From NCBI GenBank assembly GCA_041940025.1, contig JBGTSY010000005.1:62001-126000 (forward strand): DNA of 64,000 nucleotides. The letters are read 5' to 3'. The stretch is from UBA5859 sp041940025 (GTDB lineage: Bacteria; Pseudomonadota; Gammaproteobacteria; UBA5859). A program made the position numbers and the translations under genes. The notes beneath the pieces are model-generated. The model saw only the letters and a list, made by a program, of their open reading frames with translations. It had not been told where the DNA came from and made no database searches. Shown here piece after piece: positions 52,928 to 62,245 of the stretch; positions within the stretch are counted from its first letter, which is position 1; the number at the start of each line of letters is the position of its first letter.

Positions 52928-52960
52928 CTTAAAAAGGAACTAACTGCTTTTGAGCAGTTC
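52928..52960 (-). terminator. Terminator overlapping the stop of the alpha/beta hydrolase gene
   Basis: On the leftward strand GGAACTGC and GCAGTTAGTTCC pair with a 2-base bulge around a TCAAAA loop, followed by TTTTT. The hydrolase TAG codon (52940-52942) lies in the downstream arm. Confidence 0.6.
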
Positions 52961-53812
52961 CGAAATAAGCTCAAGCGAGTATTCGAACACTTCCTGCGGA
53001 CGCTCTTGCATAAAACTATGGCTGCCCGCCGTTTCGAACACATCTATATTGTCTCTTGTCTGGGCTGCGATCTGGGCCCCTTCCCGAAAGTGTGGGACGG
53101 ATTGCTTGCCAGATAGGATCCGGGTGGGGTGGGGAACTTTAGCCACACTAGGCCATAAGCTTTCAACGACGTTATCATACACGCCGGCTTCAATACTGGG
53201 TGCACACTTTAGCTCGAAGCGACCATCCGGAAGCCTATTCATATTATGATCCAGATATGCTTGAACGGCTTCCTCATGCCAGTTCATAAACATAAATCGC
53301 CCTTTTAAATAGTTTCGAACGGTCTCTTCATTCTCAAATAGAGGATTTTTTTGATGGGTCTTTTCTACTAAAGGCGCAATCATTTGACGATACATGGCTT
53401 CATCTTTTTCCGGCACCATAAATGGATCGGTCAAAAATAGATGGGTAAAGAGATCCGGTCGTTCGGCCGCGAGAATAAAGGTCATGCAGCCACCGTAACT
53501 GTGTCCCATGCCAATGATCTGTTCATATTGTTGAGACAATTGATGTTCGTCCATAACGTCTGCAGCCCACTGCACACATTTTTGCCAGCCACAGAACACG
53601 CCATCTCCTTTGTCTGATTCTCCGTGACCATGGAAATCGTGGATAAAAATGTCGAAGTGTTCGGCTAAGCGACTTAAGTAAGGGAGATAGATACGACAAG
53701 CGAAAGCGGTACCAGGCAAGAAGTGGATCAAGGGGCCGCCACTGCCGGTGATATGGGCGCCTCGGAGTGTGAGTGGTTGAAGTGCTACATACTCCCAAAT
53801 TTTAACAATCAT
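52940..53812 (-). CDS. Alpha/beta hydrolase
   Basis: Protein of 290 residues. HFLPGTAFACRIYLPYLSRL is the oxyanion-side strand and FIHDFHGHGESDKGDG the HGHGxS cap entry. GMGHSYGGCMTFILAAERPDLFTHLFLTDPF has the nucleophile Ser in GHSYGG, and ETAGSHSFMQERPQEVFEY the catalytic His. The acid is probably in RILSGKQSVPHF or nearby. It is likely a cytoplasmic esterase, epoxide hydrolase or similar; the substrate is unclear. The stop lies inside its own terminator. Confidence 0.8.
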   Translation of the reverse strand: MIVKIWEYVALQPLTLRGAHITGSGGPLIHFLPGTAFACRIYLPYLSRLAEHFDIFIHDFHGHGESDKGDGVFCGWQKCVQWAADVMDEHQLSQQYEQIIGMGHSYGGCMTFILAAERPDLFTHLFLTDPFMVPEKDEAMYRQMIAPLVEKTHQKNPLFENEETVRNYLKGRFMFMNWHEEAVQAYLDHNMNRLPDGRFELKCAPSIEAGVYDNVVESLWPSVAKVPHPTRILSGKQSVPHFREGAQIAAQTRDNIDVFETAGSHSFMQERPQEVFEYSLELISELLKSS

Positions 53813-53943
53813 AAATCAATACAAACGCTTAATGCATAATTTTACAACATGTAAAAAAATAACGTATATTTAATCCCGATCCTTGAAATTACTGTATCAT
53901 TTATCATATTTTCAGAATAATAATTTTCGCCAGAGGGAAACAA

Positions 53944-55143
53944 ATGACTATAGCAGACTTTAATCCGTTTGACTTGGAATTGATAAAAAACCCCTATCCA
54001 ACATATGAAGAATTACGATCAAGAAATGGAGTGTACTATAATCAATCTAGGGATTTCTGGGTGGTATCTAGATACGAAGATGTTAAATCAATATTAAAAA
54101 ACACAAGAGATTTTTCCAGTGCACAAGGTGTTCATCTTATGTTCGATACCAATGGCAAAGTTGTTAAGTCTGCTCAGCAGAATGGAGTGCCTTTGCTTAT
54201 TCAGCTCGATCCCCCATCACATACTCAGGCACGTTCTTTGATTCAGAAAGCATTTACGCAAACGAGGGTGATTGAACTGGAGCCAGCTATTCGAAAGATT
54301 GTAAAAAGTAAGATAGATAGTTTTATAGATAAAGGTGAGTGTGATTTTGTAGATGAATTTGCCTCCCCGTTTCCCGTAGATGTAATTTCAATGATGGTAG
54401 GATTTGATGAAAAATACAGAAATAAATTAAGAACGGTATCAAAGGAGTTGGTGCAAACTTCTTCGGACCCGAAGGCATACAGACCTCATGTTATGGAACT
54501 ATTTCCGATACTAATCGAAGAAATCAATATAAGAAAGAAAGAACCTAAAGATGATTTACTAAGCGATTTAATCCATGCAGAAGTTGATGGTGAAAGATTA
54601 ACCGATCCTCAATTGTACACGTTCTTTTTCTTATTGCTGATTGCAGGATCTGAAACAACAACCAATCTGCTTAGTAATTCCATATTGTTAATGCATCAGC
54701 ACCAGGAGATTCGTAAAGATCTTATAGAAAATACGCACAAAATACCTGAAGCTGTAGAGGAGTTCTTAAGGCTTGAATCGCCAGCACAAGGATTGGTCAG
54801 AACAACAACAAAGAATGTTGTGGTACAAGGAGTTGAAATACCCAAAGGAGAAAAGATACTTTTATTGTTTGGTGCGGCAAATCGTGATCCTGATAAATTT
54901 TTAAATAATGATAGCATTAATATTGAAAATTCATCAAAAGATCATTTGGCTTTTGGTTATGGAGTTCATTTTTGTCTTGGTGCAAATTTGGCAAGACTAG
55001 AGGCCAAAATCGCGCTAGAAGAATTTCTAAGTCGTGTCCCAGATTACGTGGTAGTAGGTCCAGAAATTAATTGGCTAGAATCAGGAATTGTAAGAGGATT
55101 AAAAAATCTTAATTTAAGATTTACGCCGTCTTATTCCAACTGA
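53944..55143 (+). CDS. Cytochrome P450
   Basis: Protein of 399 residues, a typical length for a soluble bacterial class I P450. An AGAGGGA ribosome site precedes the ATG. The I-helix motif is LIAGSETTTNL (A/G-G-x-E-T-T), the K-helix ExxR is EFLRLESP, and the heme-binding loop FGYGVHFCLGANLARLEAKIALEEF carries the axial Cys. QLDPPSHTQARSLIQKAFT is the usual N-terminal block. It would need a ferredoxin and reductase encoded elsewhere. The gene is more AT-rich and uses more A/T-ending codons than its hydrolase and LysR neighbours, suggesting transfer. Substrate is unknown. Confidence 0.92.
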   Translation: MTIADFNPFDLELIKNPYPTYEELRSRNGVYYNQSRDFWVVSRYEDVKSILKNTRDFSSAQGVHLMFDTNGKVVKSAQQNGVPLLIQLDPPSHTQARSLIQKAFTQTRVIELEPAIRKIVKSKIDSFIDKGECDFVDEFASPFPVDVISMMVGFDEKYRNKLRTVSKELVQTSSDPKAYRPHVMELFPILIEEINIRKKEPKDDLLSDLIHAEVDGERLTDPQLYTFFFLLLIAGSETTTNLLSNSILLMHQHQEIRKDLIENTHKIPEAVEEFLRLESPAQGLVRTTTKNVVVQGVEIPKGEKILLLFGAANRDPDKFLNNDSINIENSSKDHLAFGYGVHFCLGANLARLEAKIALEEFLSRVPDYVVVGPEINWLESGIVRGLKNLNLRFTPSYSN

Positions 55144-55264
55144 AAACTCCCCTTATGTCCGGGTAGTTGTCTCATTTCCTATTCAAATCAATTGGAGACA
55201 ATTAGGTTGATGCAACAACTGTTTTGAAAAACTACTAGCCTAGCTGTAAATCATAAACCGAAAC

Positions 55265-56413
55265 TTAAAACACCCAACTGAATGTAGAGGTAACTATTGT
55301 CGATGTATCTTGGTTTGAAGAAAATAATCCTTGTGTACCATTCTGGGGATTCACATTTTGAACATCTAAATGTAATGCTCCCTTTTGCATCAATTGATAT
55401 TTAACGCCTAACGTCGTAGATTGTTGTTCTTGCCCTCCGCCAGAAGAAAAAGTACCTGTGGGAGTCTCTTTTGATTCTAATACCGCAAAAGTTAAGTGTA
55501 ACAATATATCATCAAATTTTTTGCCAAAAGTAATATAGTATGCCAATAAATTCGAAATGATTTGGGGATCAATGTTTCGCTGGGCAATTTCCGATATAAA
55601 TAAATAATCGTCAATTTCGTATCTGAGTCCGATAGCTATAATGTCGACGTATGTGTTCGTGTCAAAACTAGAGGGCAGGGGCAGTGGAGACGGTGACAGC
55701 GCAGTGATAGTACTAAGTGTATCTGTAAATGCAGGATTGGGACTAAGTGTAGCGTCGGCACGGAATGTACTAATATGGGCTTTTAGAAGTTCATAATTTA
55801 ATTCAAGAGATAATCCAAAACTTTCTTCCGTAAATACTTCAGCCGGTCCGCCCGGTATGCTTGCTCTGTTTAGTTCGTCAGATATTTGACCGAGTATAGG
55901 TCTCACAACTAATTCCGAGCCACTGATGTTTATTCTGAAAATACTATCGATTCCCACATAGCTCGTAAATTCTATTAAATCATAGACTTCAGACGGCGGA
56001 CGTGCCCATGGATAGATGTTTCCAACATCCACATGTTTTGAATATAAAAAGTAAGGGATACGTAATTTACCACCACGTAATGATATAGAATCACTGACTC
56101 TAAACGATGCAACTAACCAATCAATATTTGCTGCAAAGTGATTGACTCTGTCTTTAGCAACAATTTGTATAAAATACTCAAAAGAATTATTAGCTTCCAC
56201 CGTGAATTGCAGCCCAATGAGAGTGTCAGATAGAAAATTAGGTTCGTCTCGTATTTCTTTTCCCGTTAGATATGGCACCTTATTGTCACCGATAGCCATA
56301 CCTACGGTTCCAAAACCGGACGTATGAATTTCGTTAGCGTGAAGTTTTAGTGGCATCACTAGAAAGCTTAAGGAAACGAAAAATGTATAACAATTTTTAT
56401 TATTTAATTGCAT
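55265..56413 (-). CDS. Outer-membrane barrel protein, module A
   Basis: Protein of 382 residues with a signal peptide (NCYTFFVSLSFLVMPLKLHA) and a C-terminal SWVF end typical of barrels. It is paralogous to the protein at 60034: GFGTVGMAIGDNKVPYL, YFIQIVAKDRVNHFAANIDWLVASF, SLRGGKLRIPYFLYSKHVDVGNIYPWARPPSEVYDLIEFTSYVGIDSIFRI. It ends ALHLDVQNVNPQNGTQGLFS ... STFSWVF. The small binding-like gene at 56453 precedes it by 40 bases, in the same order as in module B. The barrel may be a porin-like channel for an anion, but no family name is assigned. Confidence 0.7.
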   Translation of the reverse strand: MQLNNKNCYTFFVSLSFLVMPLKLHANEIHTSGFGTVGMAIGDNKVPYLTGKEIRDEPNFLSDTLIGLQFTVEANNSFEYFIQIVAKDRVNHFAANIDWLVASFRVSDSISLRGGKLRIPYFLYSKHVDVGNIYPWARPPSEVYDLIEFTSYVGIDSIFRINISGSELVVRPILGQISDELNRASIPGGPAEVFTEESFGLSLELNYELLKAHISTFRADATLSPNPAFTDTLSTITALSPSPLPLPSSFDTNTYVDIIAIGLRYEIDDYLFISEIAQRNIDPQIISNLLAYYITFGKKFDDILLHLTFAVLESKETPTGTFSSGGGQEQQSTTLGVKYQLMQKGALHLDVQNVNPQNGTQGLFSSNQDTSTIVTSTFSWVF

Positions 56414-56452
56414 TGTAAAAATCCCTATTTTGGCACAACAACTAAAATCAAT

Positions 56453-56881
56453 TTAGTTAAGTTCAAATATTATTCTAACTTTGTCAGTGACATTAGTCTT
56501 TTCTACAAAACCGATGGCTTCTTTTGTTTCGGCGACATGTTCCACCACTGCCTGCTGGGAAGGCAGTATTCTTGGTGGAGAGCCCTCTCCAGCGAACAGT
56601 AAAGCAGACCAATGCCGATCCATTTGTCTGGTCGTGCGTCCGGTAACTTTGGAATAAAACTGATCCCTAAGTTCGATACTACCTTCCATATCTACCGGAT
56701 TCGCCCGTTTACCATAAATTGTTTTGCGTTTTCGTCTCAAATAGATGTCTTTTAGCTCTTCCTCGGTAATGTTTTCAATGCCGCTAAGCGGGTTACTAAT
56801 TACAACAATTTCAGCAAAACTGGAGGGCGAGTAGCACAAAAAGATAAATATAATAAATGGGTAAAAATAATTTTTCTTCAT
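56453..56881 (-). CDS. Small periplasmic substrate-binding-like protein, module A
   Basis: About 142 residues from the ATG at 56881 (GGAAC six bases upstream); an ATG at 56893 is also in frame. The signal peptide is MKKNYFYPFIIFIFLCYSPSSFA. The body EIVVISNPLSGIENITEEELKDIYLRRKRKTIYGKRANPVDM, RDQFYSKVTGRTTRQMDRHWSALLFAGEGSPPRIL and EAIGFVEK resembles a single lobe of PstS/phosphate-binding-like proteins, shortened to about 120 mature residues. It is paralogous to the protein at 59622. Confidence 0.7.
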   Translation of the reverse strand: MKKNYFYPFIIFIFLCYSPSSFAEIVVISNPLSGIENITEEELKDIYLRRKRKTIYGKRANPVDMEGSIELRDQFYSKVTGRTTRQMDRHWSALLFAGEGSPPRILPSQQAVVEHVAETKEAIGFVEKTNVTDKVRIIFELN

Positions 56882-57692
56882 ATTAAGTTCCATTTAATAA
56901 ACTAGGTAGCAAATTGTAGATATTGGAGTATCCATTCTATTAGTTGATTTATTTTTGAATAGGTTGACGTTAATGGATCTGTCCTTTGTCTACACTTAGA
57001 TTTGTATACCGTCTTTTAATAAGCTGGACCCCCTAATGGATAGGTTAATCGAGCAGGGGTGATAATGGATGTAGAAACTGACTAAAACAAAGAGAATCAT
57101 GTCAATCCACTCTTTAGATCCAGATCCGCGCTTTTACAATGGTACTATCCTTAGGAGAATTTCAACTATAGTTCAATAACTATTTCATCGCAATGATAAA
57201 AATATTAACAATGGAATCTATGAACTAGACTGAGTTTGAAAACAAAACTAGAACATAACTATCTAAAATAATGAGCAGTCACGCAACTTGTTTTGGTTAT
57301 CATCTATATGATTGACATCATTTGGGCAAGTGTCAGTATTTCAGTCTTTTCGTATATTTGAAAATACCAATAGTAGCGGTTCGTAGCACACGCGCGAAAA
57401 TGGAGAACCATAAAAGCATCTCTTTTATCTCATGCCTCTTCCACACTCGAGAAATGATCTAATTAATTGATTATTATATAAATAATAATGAAAACGTTTT
57501 ATAAGGCAGGCTGGATTGTTTTTTTCCATTAGACTTAGTTAAACTCTTTCACTTGGCATTGGATAAAGGGTTGTCTTATCGTTCACTAAATATATAAAGA
57601 ATGCTCTAATGTTCATTAGTCATTTAAATTATAAAAGACTCTACACTTGAAAATTATGTAGAGTCGTTACGTACAAACAGAGGAGGGATGGT
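56882..57692. other. Long divergent intergenic region
   Basis: About 810 AT-rich bases between module A and the acyl-CoA synthetase gene. No gene or clear repeat was recognised. A strong GAGGAGGG ribosome site sits at its right end (57679-57686). Confidence 0.4.
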
Positions 57693-59477
57693 ATGGGCGT
57701 CATCAGTGAATTTCGTGCTTTACCTGAAGCGCGTAGCGGGGCAATGGCACCTATCAAACAAATTGGTGTTGGTCGGGGACTACGCATAATTTCCAAGGCA
57801 TTAATAAAGAGTCGATTTAATCGGCAGGAGTTACCACGCCAAGGAATGTTGGCATTTTGGGATACCATGGGTCACCAGGAAGCGATCATTGATCCAAGTG
57901 GCGATCGCATTACCTTTAGCCAGTATAAGAACAGGGTATTAAAACTTGCGAATGCCTTTGATACTTTAGGCTTGAAGCAAGGGGATGCCTGTGCAGAGCT
58001 ACTTTATAATGGTTCCACTTGGTTCGAAGTGAATGGTGCATGTACGTTAATGGGGATTCAGATGCCGATGTTGAACTGGCATTTACGTCCAAATGAATTG
58101 GCGGAGTGTATTAATGCTGCGCAACCCAAGGCATTGATATTTGATTCCGAATTTTTAGAAAAAATAGAGCCCATACTGAATGACATTCCTTCGGTCGCGC
58201 ACCTAATCTTGGTGGGTTCTGAACCGAAGAAAGGGTTCTTAAGTTACGAGGAGATCACCGCACACGCTCAGCCTATTCTACCGCCGGGCAAGTTAGATAT
58301 GGCGGCTCGTCCCTACAGTGGGGGTACCACAGGTACCCCGAAGTATATGAACATCAATCGAGAACGTTTGACCTCCGATAATGATGCAGATCGTCGTGGC
58401 GCCTCTAAATCAGATGTGGGACATTTCGCGATCATGCAGCTCACTGCGTTTCATCACTATAAGCTAGGGCAGATCAAAGATCCCATCACCCATAATGTAC
58501 GCTCACTGATACCCGGACCGCTTTACCATGCCGGGGTGCAAGTGGGCGTGTTGCCTTTCTTTTTAGGGGGAACTGTGGTGCCGATGCGTAAGTTTACCGC
58601 AGAAGGGGTGCTGCAGTTGATAGAAAAAGAACGTATTAACTGGACATTTGTGGCGCCCACAATGTTAGAGCGCATTTTAAAGTTACCTGATGAGGTGTTA
58701 CATAAGTATGATCTGTCGAGCATGGTATCCATTATCTGTGCCGCCGCACCTTGCCCCCCGAAAGTGAAAAAAGACATCAATGCTTTGTTCAGAAAACAAG
58801 GGGCCAAAAACGATGTGTTTCATGAGTATTACGCGGCTTCAGAAACTGGGTTGGTCACTGTGTTAGCGCCAGAAGATTATCAGGTGAAAGAAAAAAGATA
58901 CGATAGCGTGGGCAAAATTAGAGGCTGTGACTGCCGAATCTTTGATCCTGATACCAAGCAATGGGCTGAGATTGGTAAAGAAGGTAAAGTAATTATGCGT
59001 ACGCCCACGGTTTACGGACTGGAATATGCGGGTGTCAGCGAAGATGATATGAAAAAATGCTTTGTGGAAGTGGATGGAGAACTCTGGTATGACGATGGCC
59101 TGATGGGATATACGGATGAAGACGGGTTTCTCTATCTCACCTCTCGAGTAAAAGAGATGATCATCAGCGGTGGGGTGAATCTGTTTCCTAATGAGATAGA
59201 AAATGTAATTAAGAAACATGAAAAAGTAGCGGACGTAGCAGTGGTGAGAGGGCCAGATAAAGATTTGGGGGAGGTTCCCGTCGCAGTCATACAATTGGTT
59301 CCGGGTCAAACGACGACAGCTGAAGAAATACTGGAACATTGTAAACAAGAAGGGTTATATGGGTTTAAGCTGCCTAAAGTAATAGACTTTGATGACTTAC
59401 CCAGAAATCTGGCCGGTAAGTTGCCAAAGAAGGAGATTGAGGCTCGCTATTGGCAGGGACAGGCCAGTCACGGTTAG
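57693..59477 (+). CDS. AMP-dependent acyl-CoA synthetase (ligase)
   Basis: Protein of 594 residues preceded by GAGGAGGGATGGT. The adenylation-domain motifs are AARPYSGGTTGTPKYMNINRE (P-loop A3), YYAASETGLVTVL (A5 region), WYDDGLMGYTDEDGFLYLTSRVKEMIISGGVNLFPNEIENV (A7-A8, Asp and Arg of the hinge) and NLAGKLPKKEIE (A10 Lys). The N-terminal 60 residues, without clear homology, are basic. It activates a fatty or aromatic acid to its CoA ester through an acyl-AMP. A strong terminator follows. It is flanked by the two barrel/binding-protein modules, so the acid may be the solute they handle. This last point is inference only. Confidence 0.88.
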   Translation: MGVISEFRALPEARSGAMAPIKQIGVGRGLRIISKALIKSRFNRQELPRQGMLAFWDTMGHQEAIIDPSGDRITFSQYKNRVLKLANAFDTLGLKQGDACAELLYNGSTWFEVNGACTLMGIQMPMLNWHLRPNELAECINAAQPKALIFDSEFLEKIEPILNDIPSVAHLILVGSEPKKGFLSYEEITAHAQPILPPGKLDMAARPYSGGTTGTPKYMNINRERLTSDNDADRRGASKSDVGHFAIMQLTAFHHYKLGQIKDPITHNVRSLIPGPLYHAGVQVGVLPFFLGGTVVPMRKFTAEGVLQLIEKERINWTFVAPTMLERILKLPDEVLHKYDLSSMVSIICAAAPCPPKVKKDINALFRKQGAKNDVFHEYYAASETGLVTVLAPEDYQVKEKRYDSVGKIRGCDCRIFDPDTKQWAEIGKEGKVIMRTPTVYGLEYAGVSEDDMKKCFVEVDGELWYDDGLMGYTDEDGFLYLTSRVKEMIISGGVNLFPNEIENVIKKHEKVADVAVVRGPDKDLGEVPVAVIQLVPGQTTTAEEILEHCKQEGLYGFKLPKVIDFDDLPRNLAGKLPKKEIEARYWQGQASHG

Positions 59478-59496
59478 TTGTACGGTAAGGTAGGAA

Positions 59497-59523
59497 ACGC
59501 CGCGTAAAGCGGCGTTTTTTTTA
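59497..59523 (+). terminator. Rho-independent terminator after the acyl-CoA synthetase
   Basis: Perfect stem aacgccgc/gcggcgtt (59497-59504 and 59510-59517) with a 5-base loop and a T run to about 59523. It lies about 20 bases after the stop. Confidence 0.92.
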
Positions 59524-59621
59524 TCTTGAGTCTTACTGTGACAGAACAATTGGCAAACGATGAGTAAATTGGATAAAGTGCCGCTCAGAAGAATCCGACA
59601 AAAATACTGTGCTCAATGTAA

Positions 59622-60050
59622 ATGAATTGTTTCAAACTGACGCGAATCTGTAGGCTACTGATACTTTCTCTAGCACTTTTTGTTGAAGTGCTATTAGCTC
59701 GCGAGTTAGTACTGGTGGTATCTAGTCACAGCTCAATCGAATCGGTGAGCAAACAAACACTAGTGGATCTCTATTTAGGGCGTCAGCTCACACATCGCAT
59801 ACGGGTAGGGGATGTGATAACTCTGTCTTATCGAGATCTATTCTATGAACGCCTCACCGGCCGGGACATCAGGCAGGTGGAATCTCTTTGGGCACAACGC
59901 CTGTTTACAGCCGAGGGTGTGCCGCCAGAAATGTTTCGCAAACTGGACAATGCATTAACCTGGGTTGAGCAGGAGCCTGACAGAGTATTGTATCTCGAAG
60001 CAAAAGATCTCACAGATGATCTGAAGGTGATATATGAATTGGGTGAATAA
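59622..60050 (+). CDS. Small periplasmic substrate-binding-like protein, module B
   Basis: Protein of 142 residues with a signal peptide (CRLLILSLALFVEVLLA). The mature part LVLVVSSHSSIESVSKQTLVDLYLGRQLTHRIRVGDVITLSYRD and FYERLTGRDIRQVESLWAQRLFTAEGVPPEMFRKLDNALTWVEQEPD parallels module A (YSKVTGRTTRQMDRHW, LFAGEGSPPRIL). The last part, DRVLYLEAKDLTDDLKVIYELGE, also mirrors module A (VTDKVRIIFELN). Its stop overlaps the next start by 17 bases, so the barrel is translationally coupled. Confidence 0.7.
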   Translation: MNCFKLTRICRLLILSLALFVEVLLARELVLVVSSHSSIESVSKQTLVDLYLGRQLTHRIRVGDVITLSYRDLFYERLTGRDIRQVESLWAQRLFTAEGVPPEMFRKLDNALTWVEQEPDRVLYLEAKDLTDDLKVIYELGE

Positions 60051-61185
60051 GATAGGTTTACTGCCAATTTACAGGATTTTCACTGTTCTGGTTGTTTCGT
60101 TTCAGATCTGTCCGGCAGACAGCTATGCGGAACCGTCTTATTATTTACCGAAAATATCCGGTTTCGGTTCGGTGGGAATGGGTATCTCTGACAATGCAGA
60201 GCCTTATTTAAGGGATTTGGAGGTGAGTAATCGTCTTAGTGTGGCAGGGTTCAATAAGGTTGGTATGCAATTGAATGGCTGGTTGCCGAAGGGTAACAGC
60301 TATATGATTCAGTTATTAGGCAAAAACAGTAATGATCACTTTGATATCAAGCTAGATTGGATGTTGCTGTCGAGGGAAATAACACCAGAGTTCACTGTAC
60401 GCGCTGGGCTTTTGCGATTGCCTATGTACCTGTACTCCAAATCTATCGAGGTTGGCAAAACCTATCCGTGGATATTGCCGCCGGAAGCGGTGTACGGTAC
60501 TACCGAAACCACTAATTATCATGGTGTAGATTTAATCTATCGCAAAAGTTTCGAAAAGTTGTCTTTTGAGCTGCAACCATTAATTGGGGAAACTCAAGAT
60601 ACTCTTCATTTATCTTCTCAGATTGGACTACTAGAGCTTGAAGCAAAATCCAGTCGTAACTTCGGTGTCTCTGGAAGAGTACTGGGGCCCAATTACATCT
60701 TCCACGGTTCTTATGTTCGCATCGATAACAAAGGTCCATTATCAATTGTCGATACCGGGTTAGCTGAATCGAATAAAAGCACTGTCATTCAGGGCACCTA
60801 TGAAATTTTTGCAATAGCTGTAAAAATTGAATTCGGAGATTGGCATTATTTAATAGAATCGAGTCATCGTGGAACAAGCAATGATGACATCACTAATTCC
60901 GTTGATGGCTACTATTTTATGATGGGTTATAGAAATCGAAAATTTTTATACCATGTCACCTATTCAGTTTGGTATGACGACAACGATTTTGGCCAGTTTA
61001 TTGGTAATCGAGATACTAAAGAAACTATTGTTGGAATCAATTACGATTTAGATTCCAACCAAACCCTAAAATTACAATTGAACTATGGTGATCCGAAAAA
61101 TGGTTCTATCGGTTTCTTTAGGAAACGTTCTCCAGATATCGACGATGTGTCTGCCTTGATGGTCAACTATAACTGGGTATTTTAA
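60034..61185 (+). CDS. Outer-membrane barrel protein, module B
   Basis: Protein of 383 residues with a signal peptide (VLVVSFQICPADSYA) and C-terminal YNWVF. It shares with module A the blocks SGFGSVGMGISDNAEPYL, YMIQLLGKNSNDHFDIKLDWMLLS, RAGLLRLPMYLYSKSIEVGKTYPWILPPEAVYGTTETTNYHGVDLIYR and the terminal LKLQLNYGDPKNGSIGFF. It overlaps the small binding-like gene by 17 bases. It is a porin-like barrel of unknown substrate. Confidence 0.72.
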   Translation: MNWVNKIGLLPIYRIFTVLVVSFQICPADSYAEPSYYLPKISGFGSVGMGISDNAEPYLRDLEVSNRLSVAGFNKVGMQLNGWLPKGNSYMIQLLGKNSNDHFDIKLDWMLLSREITPEFTVRAGLLRLPMYLYSKSIEVGKTYPWILPPEAVYGTTETTNYHGVDLIYRKSFEKLSFELQPLIGETQDTLHLSSQIGLLELEAKSSRNFGVSGRVLGPNYIFHGSYVRIDNKGPLSIVDTGLAESNKSTVIQGTYEIFAIAVKIEFGDWHYLIESSHRGTSNDDITNSVDGYYFMMGYRNRKFLYHVTYSVWYDDNDFGQFIGNRDTKETIVGINYDLDSNQTLKLQLNYGDPKNGSIGFFRKRSPDIDDVSALMVNYNWVF

Positions 61186-61227
61186 GATTCGTCTTATTGC
61201 TCAGCTCCATGTTTCGAAAATAAGTAA

Positions 61228-62244
61228 TTAGCGTTGGGACTTTTGACCAAAACTCAAAATAGCATTTCCTAGTTCCTTTTCGATCTTGTGATGCAATTCG
61301 TTATGTATCCTGGTAGCGGCAGTTACTGCCGAGGTGGCGGACTGTTTAATAGGCCATTCACGATGACCATAAATTTGTCCGCTACTGTCTGTTAGGGAAA
61401 ATTTAAAGATCCCCTGATACCAATACCAGCCTTCGCGCAGTTCTAGTTGCGGTTGTGGCCAATCTAATAACAATAAATAATCGGACTTAGAGTTGTCATT
61501 GGTGATCACTCCTACCTTGGCCAGCGCATTTGCTGCGGAGGAAACAAATGCCTCGGCAGATGAGGAGTGTGCCTTCACTCGTATACGAATAGTGGATGCT
61601 ATTTCATTGGATCGTTTGTTCAACTCCGCGATAGAGTAGTTGCTCGCCACGCCATGTCCGCTGGGATCCACTACCTGTAACATCTGCTGTATTTGGTGTC
61701 GTTGACGCTGTAATTCAATGGCGCTTTGTATGAAACCCACTTGGCTCAATTTATCTTCATAGATCGCGCTGGCTCTTAGCTGTGTATTTGTTTCAGAGTC
61801 CAACTGTTGGATGCGCTCTCGAAACAATTGTAGCGCCTGTACACGGGAGAGCGCCGCAAGCGCATGATACTGTTGGTTGTTGGGATCGTGCCAACTGTCC
61901 ACTATTTGCACGGCGTGCAAGACTACCTCAGTATGCGTCTCAATTTGTTGTGCTGTTTCGCTACTGAACTCCGATTGTCCTGATTGCTGTAAGTAACTCT
62001 GCCTGTCCTGCATCCTAGCACGAATATTGACGCTGAAATTTTTTGCTAGTTCTGACCGCGCTCGATCTTGTGCGACTGTCAAACTGGGGCCGACGCCCGT
62101 GCCGACAATATGAGTCATAGTTGGATATGCGGCCGCTGGCCGATCCACCCATTGCGGTTTCGACATCTCTTCATTGTGTAAAGAGGCGCAACCTGAAATG
62201 AGCAGGACGAGCAGGATACTAGTCAGTAAGGATATTGGTTTCAT
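61228..62244 (-). CDS. LPP20-family-like lipoprotein
   Basis: About 338 residues from the ATG at 62244. A lipoprotein signal (MKPISLLTSILLVLLISGCASLHN, lipobox LISGC) precedes KPQWVDRPAAAYPTMTHIVGTGVGPSLTVAQDRARSELAKNFSVNIRARMQD. The APW/AR-ELAK pattern is typical of LPP20-type lipoproteins. The C-terminal half carries SDYLLLLDWPQPQLELREGWYWYQGIFKFSLTDSSGQIYGHREWPI. It is the last gene of a three-gene operon with the COG3014-like and LpoB-like genes; its start lies one base before the COG3014-like stop. Confidence 0.72.
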   Translation of the reverse strand: MKPISLLTSILLVLLISGCASLHNEEMSKPQWVDRPAAAYPTMTHIVGTGVGPSLTVAQDRARSELAKNFSVNIRARMQDRQSYLQQSGQSEFSSETAQQIETHTEVVLHAVQIVDSWHDPNNQQYHALAALSRVQALQLFRERIQQLDSETNTQLRASAIYEDKLSQVGFIQSAIELQRQRHQIQQMLQVVDPSGHGVASNYSIAELNKRSNEIASTIRIRVKAHSSSAEAFVSSAANALAKVGVITNDNSKSDYLLLLDWPQPQLELREGWYWYQGIFKFSLTDSSGQIYGHREWPIKQSATSAVTAATRIHNELHHKIEKELGNAILSFGQKSQR

Positions 62245-62245
62245 T

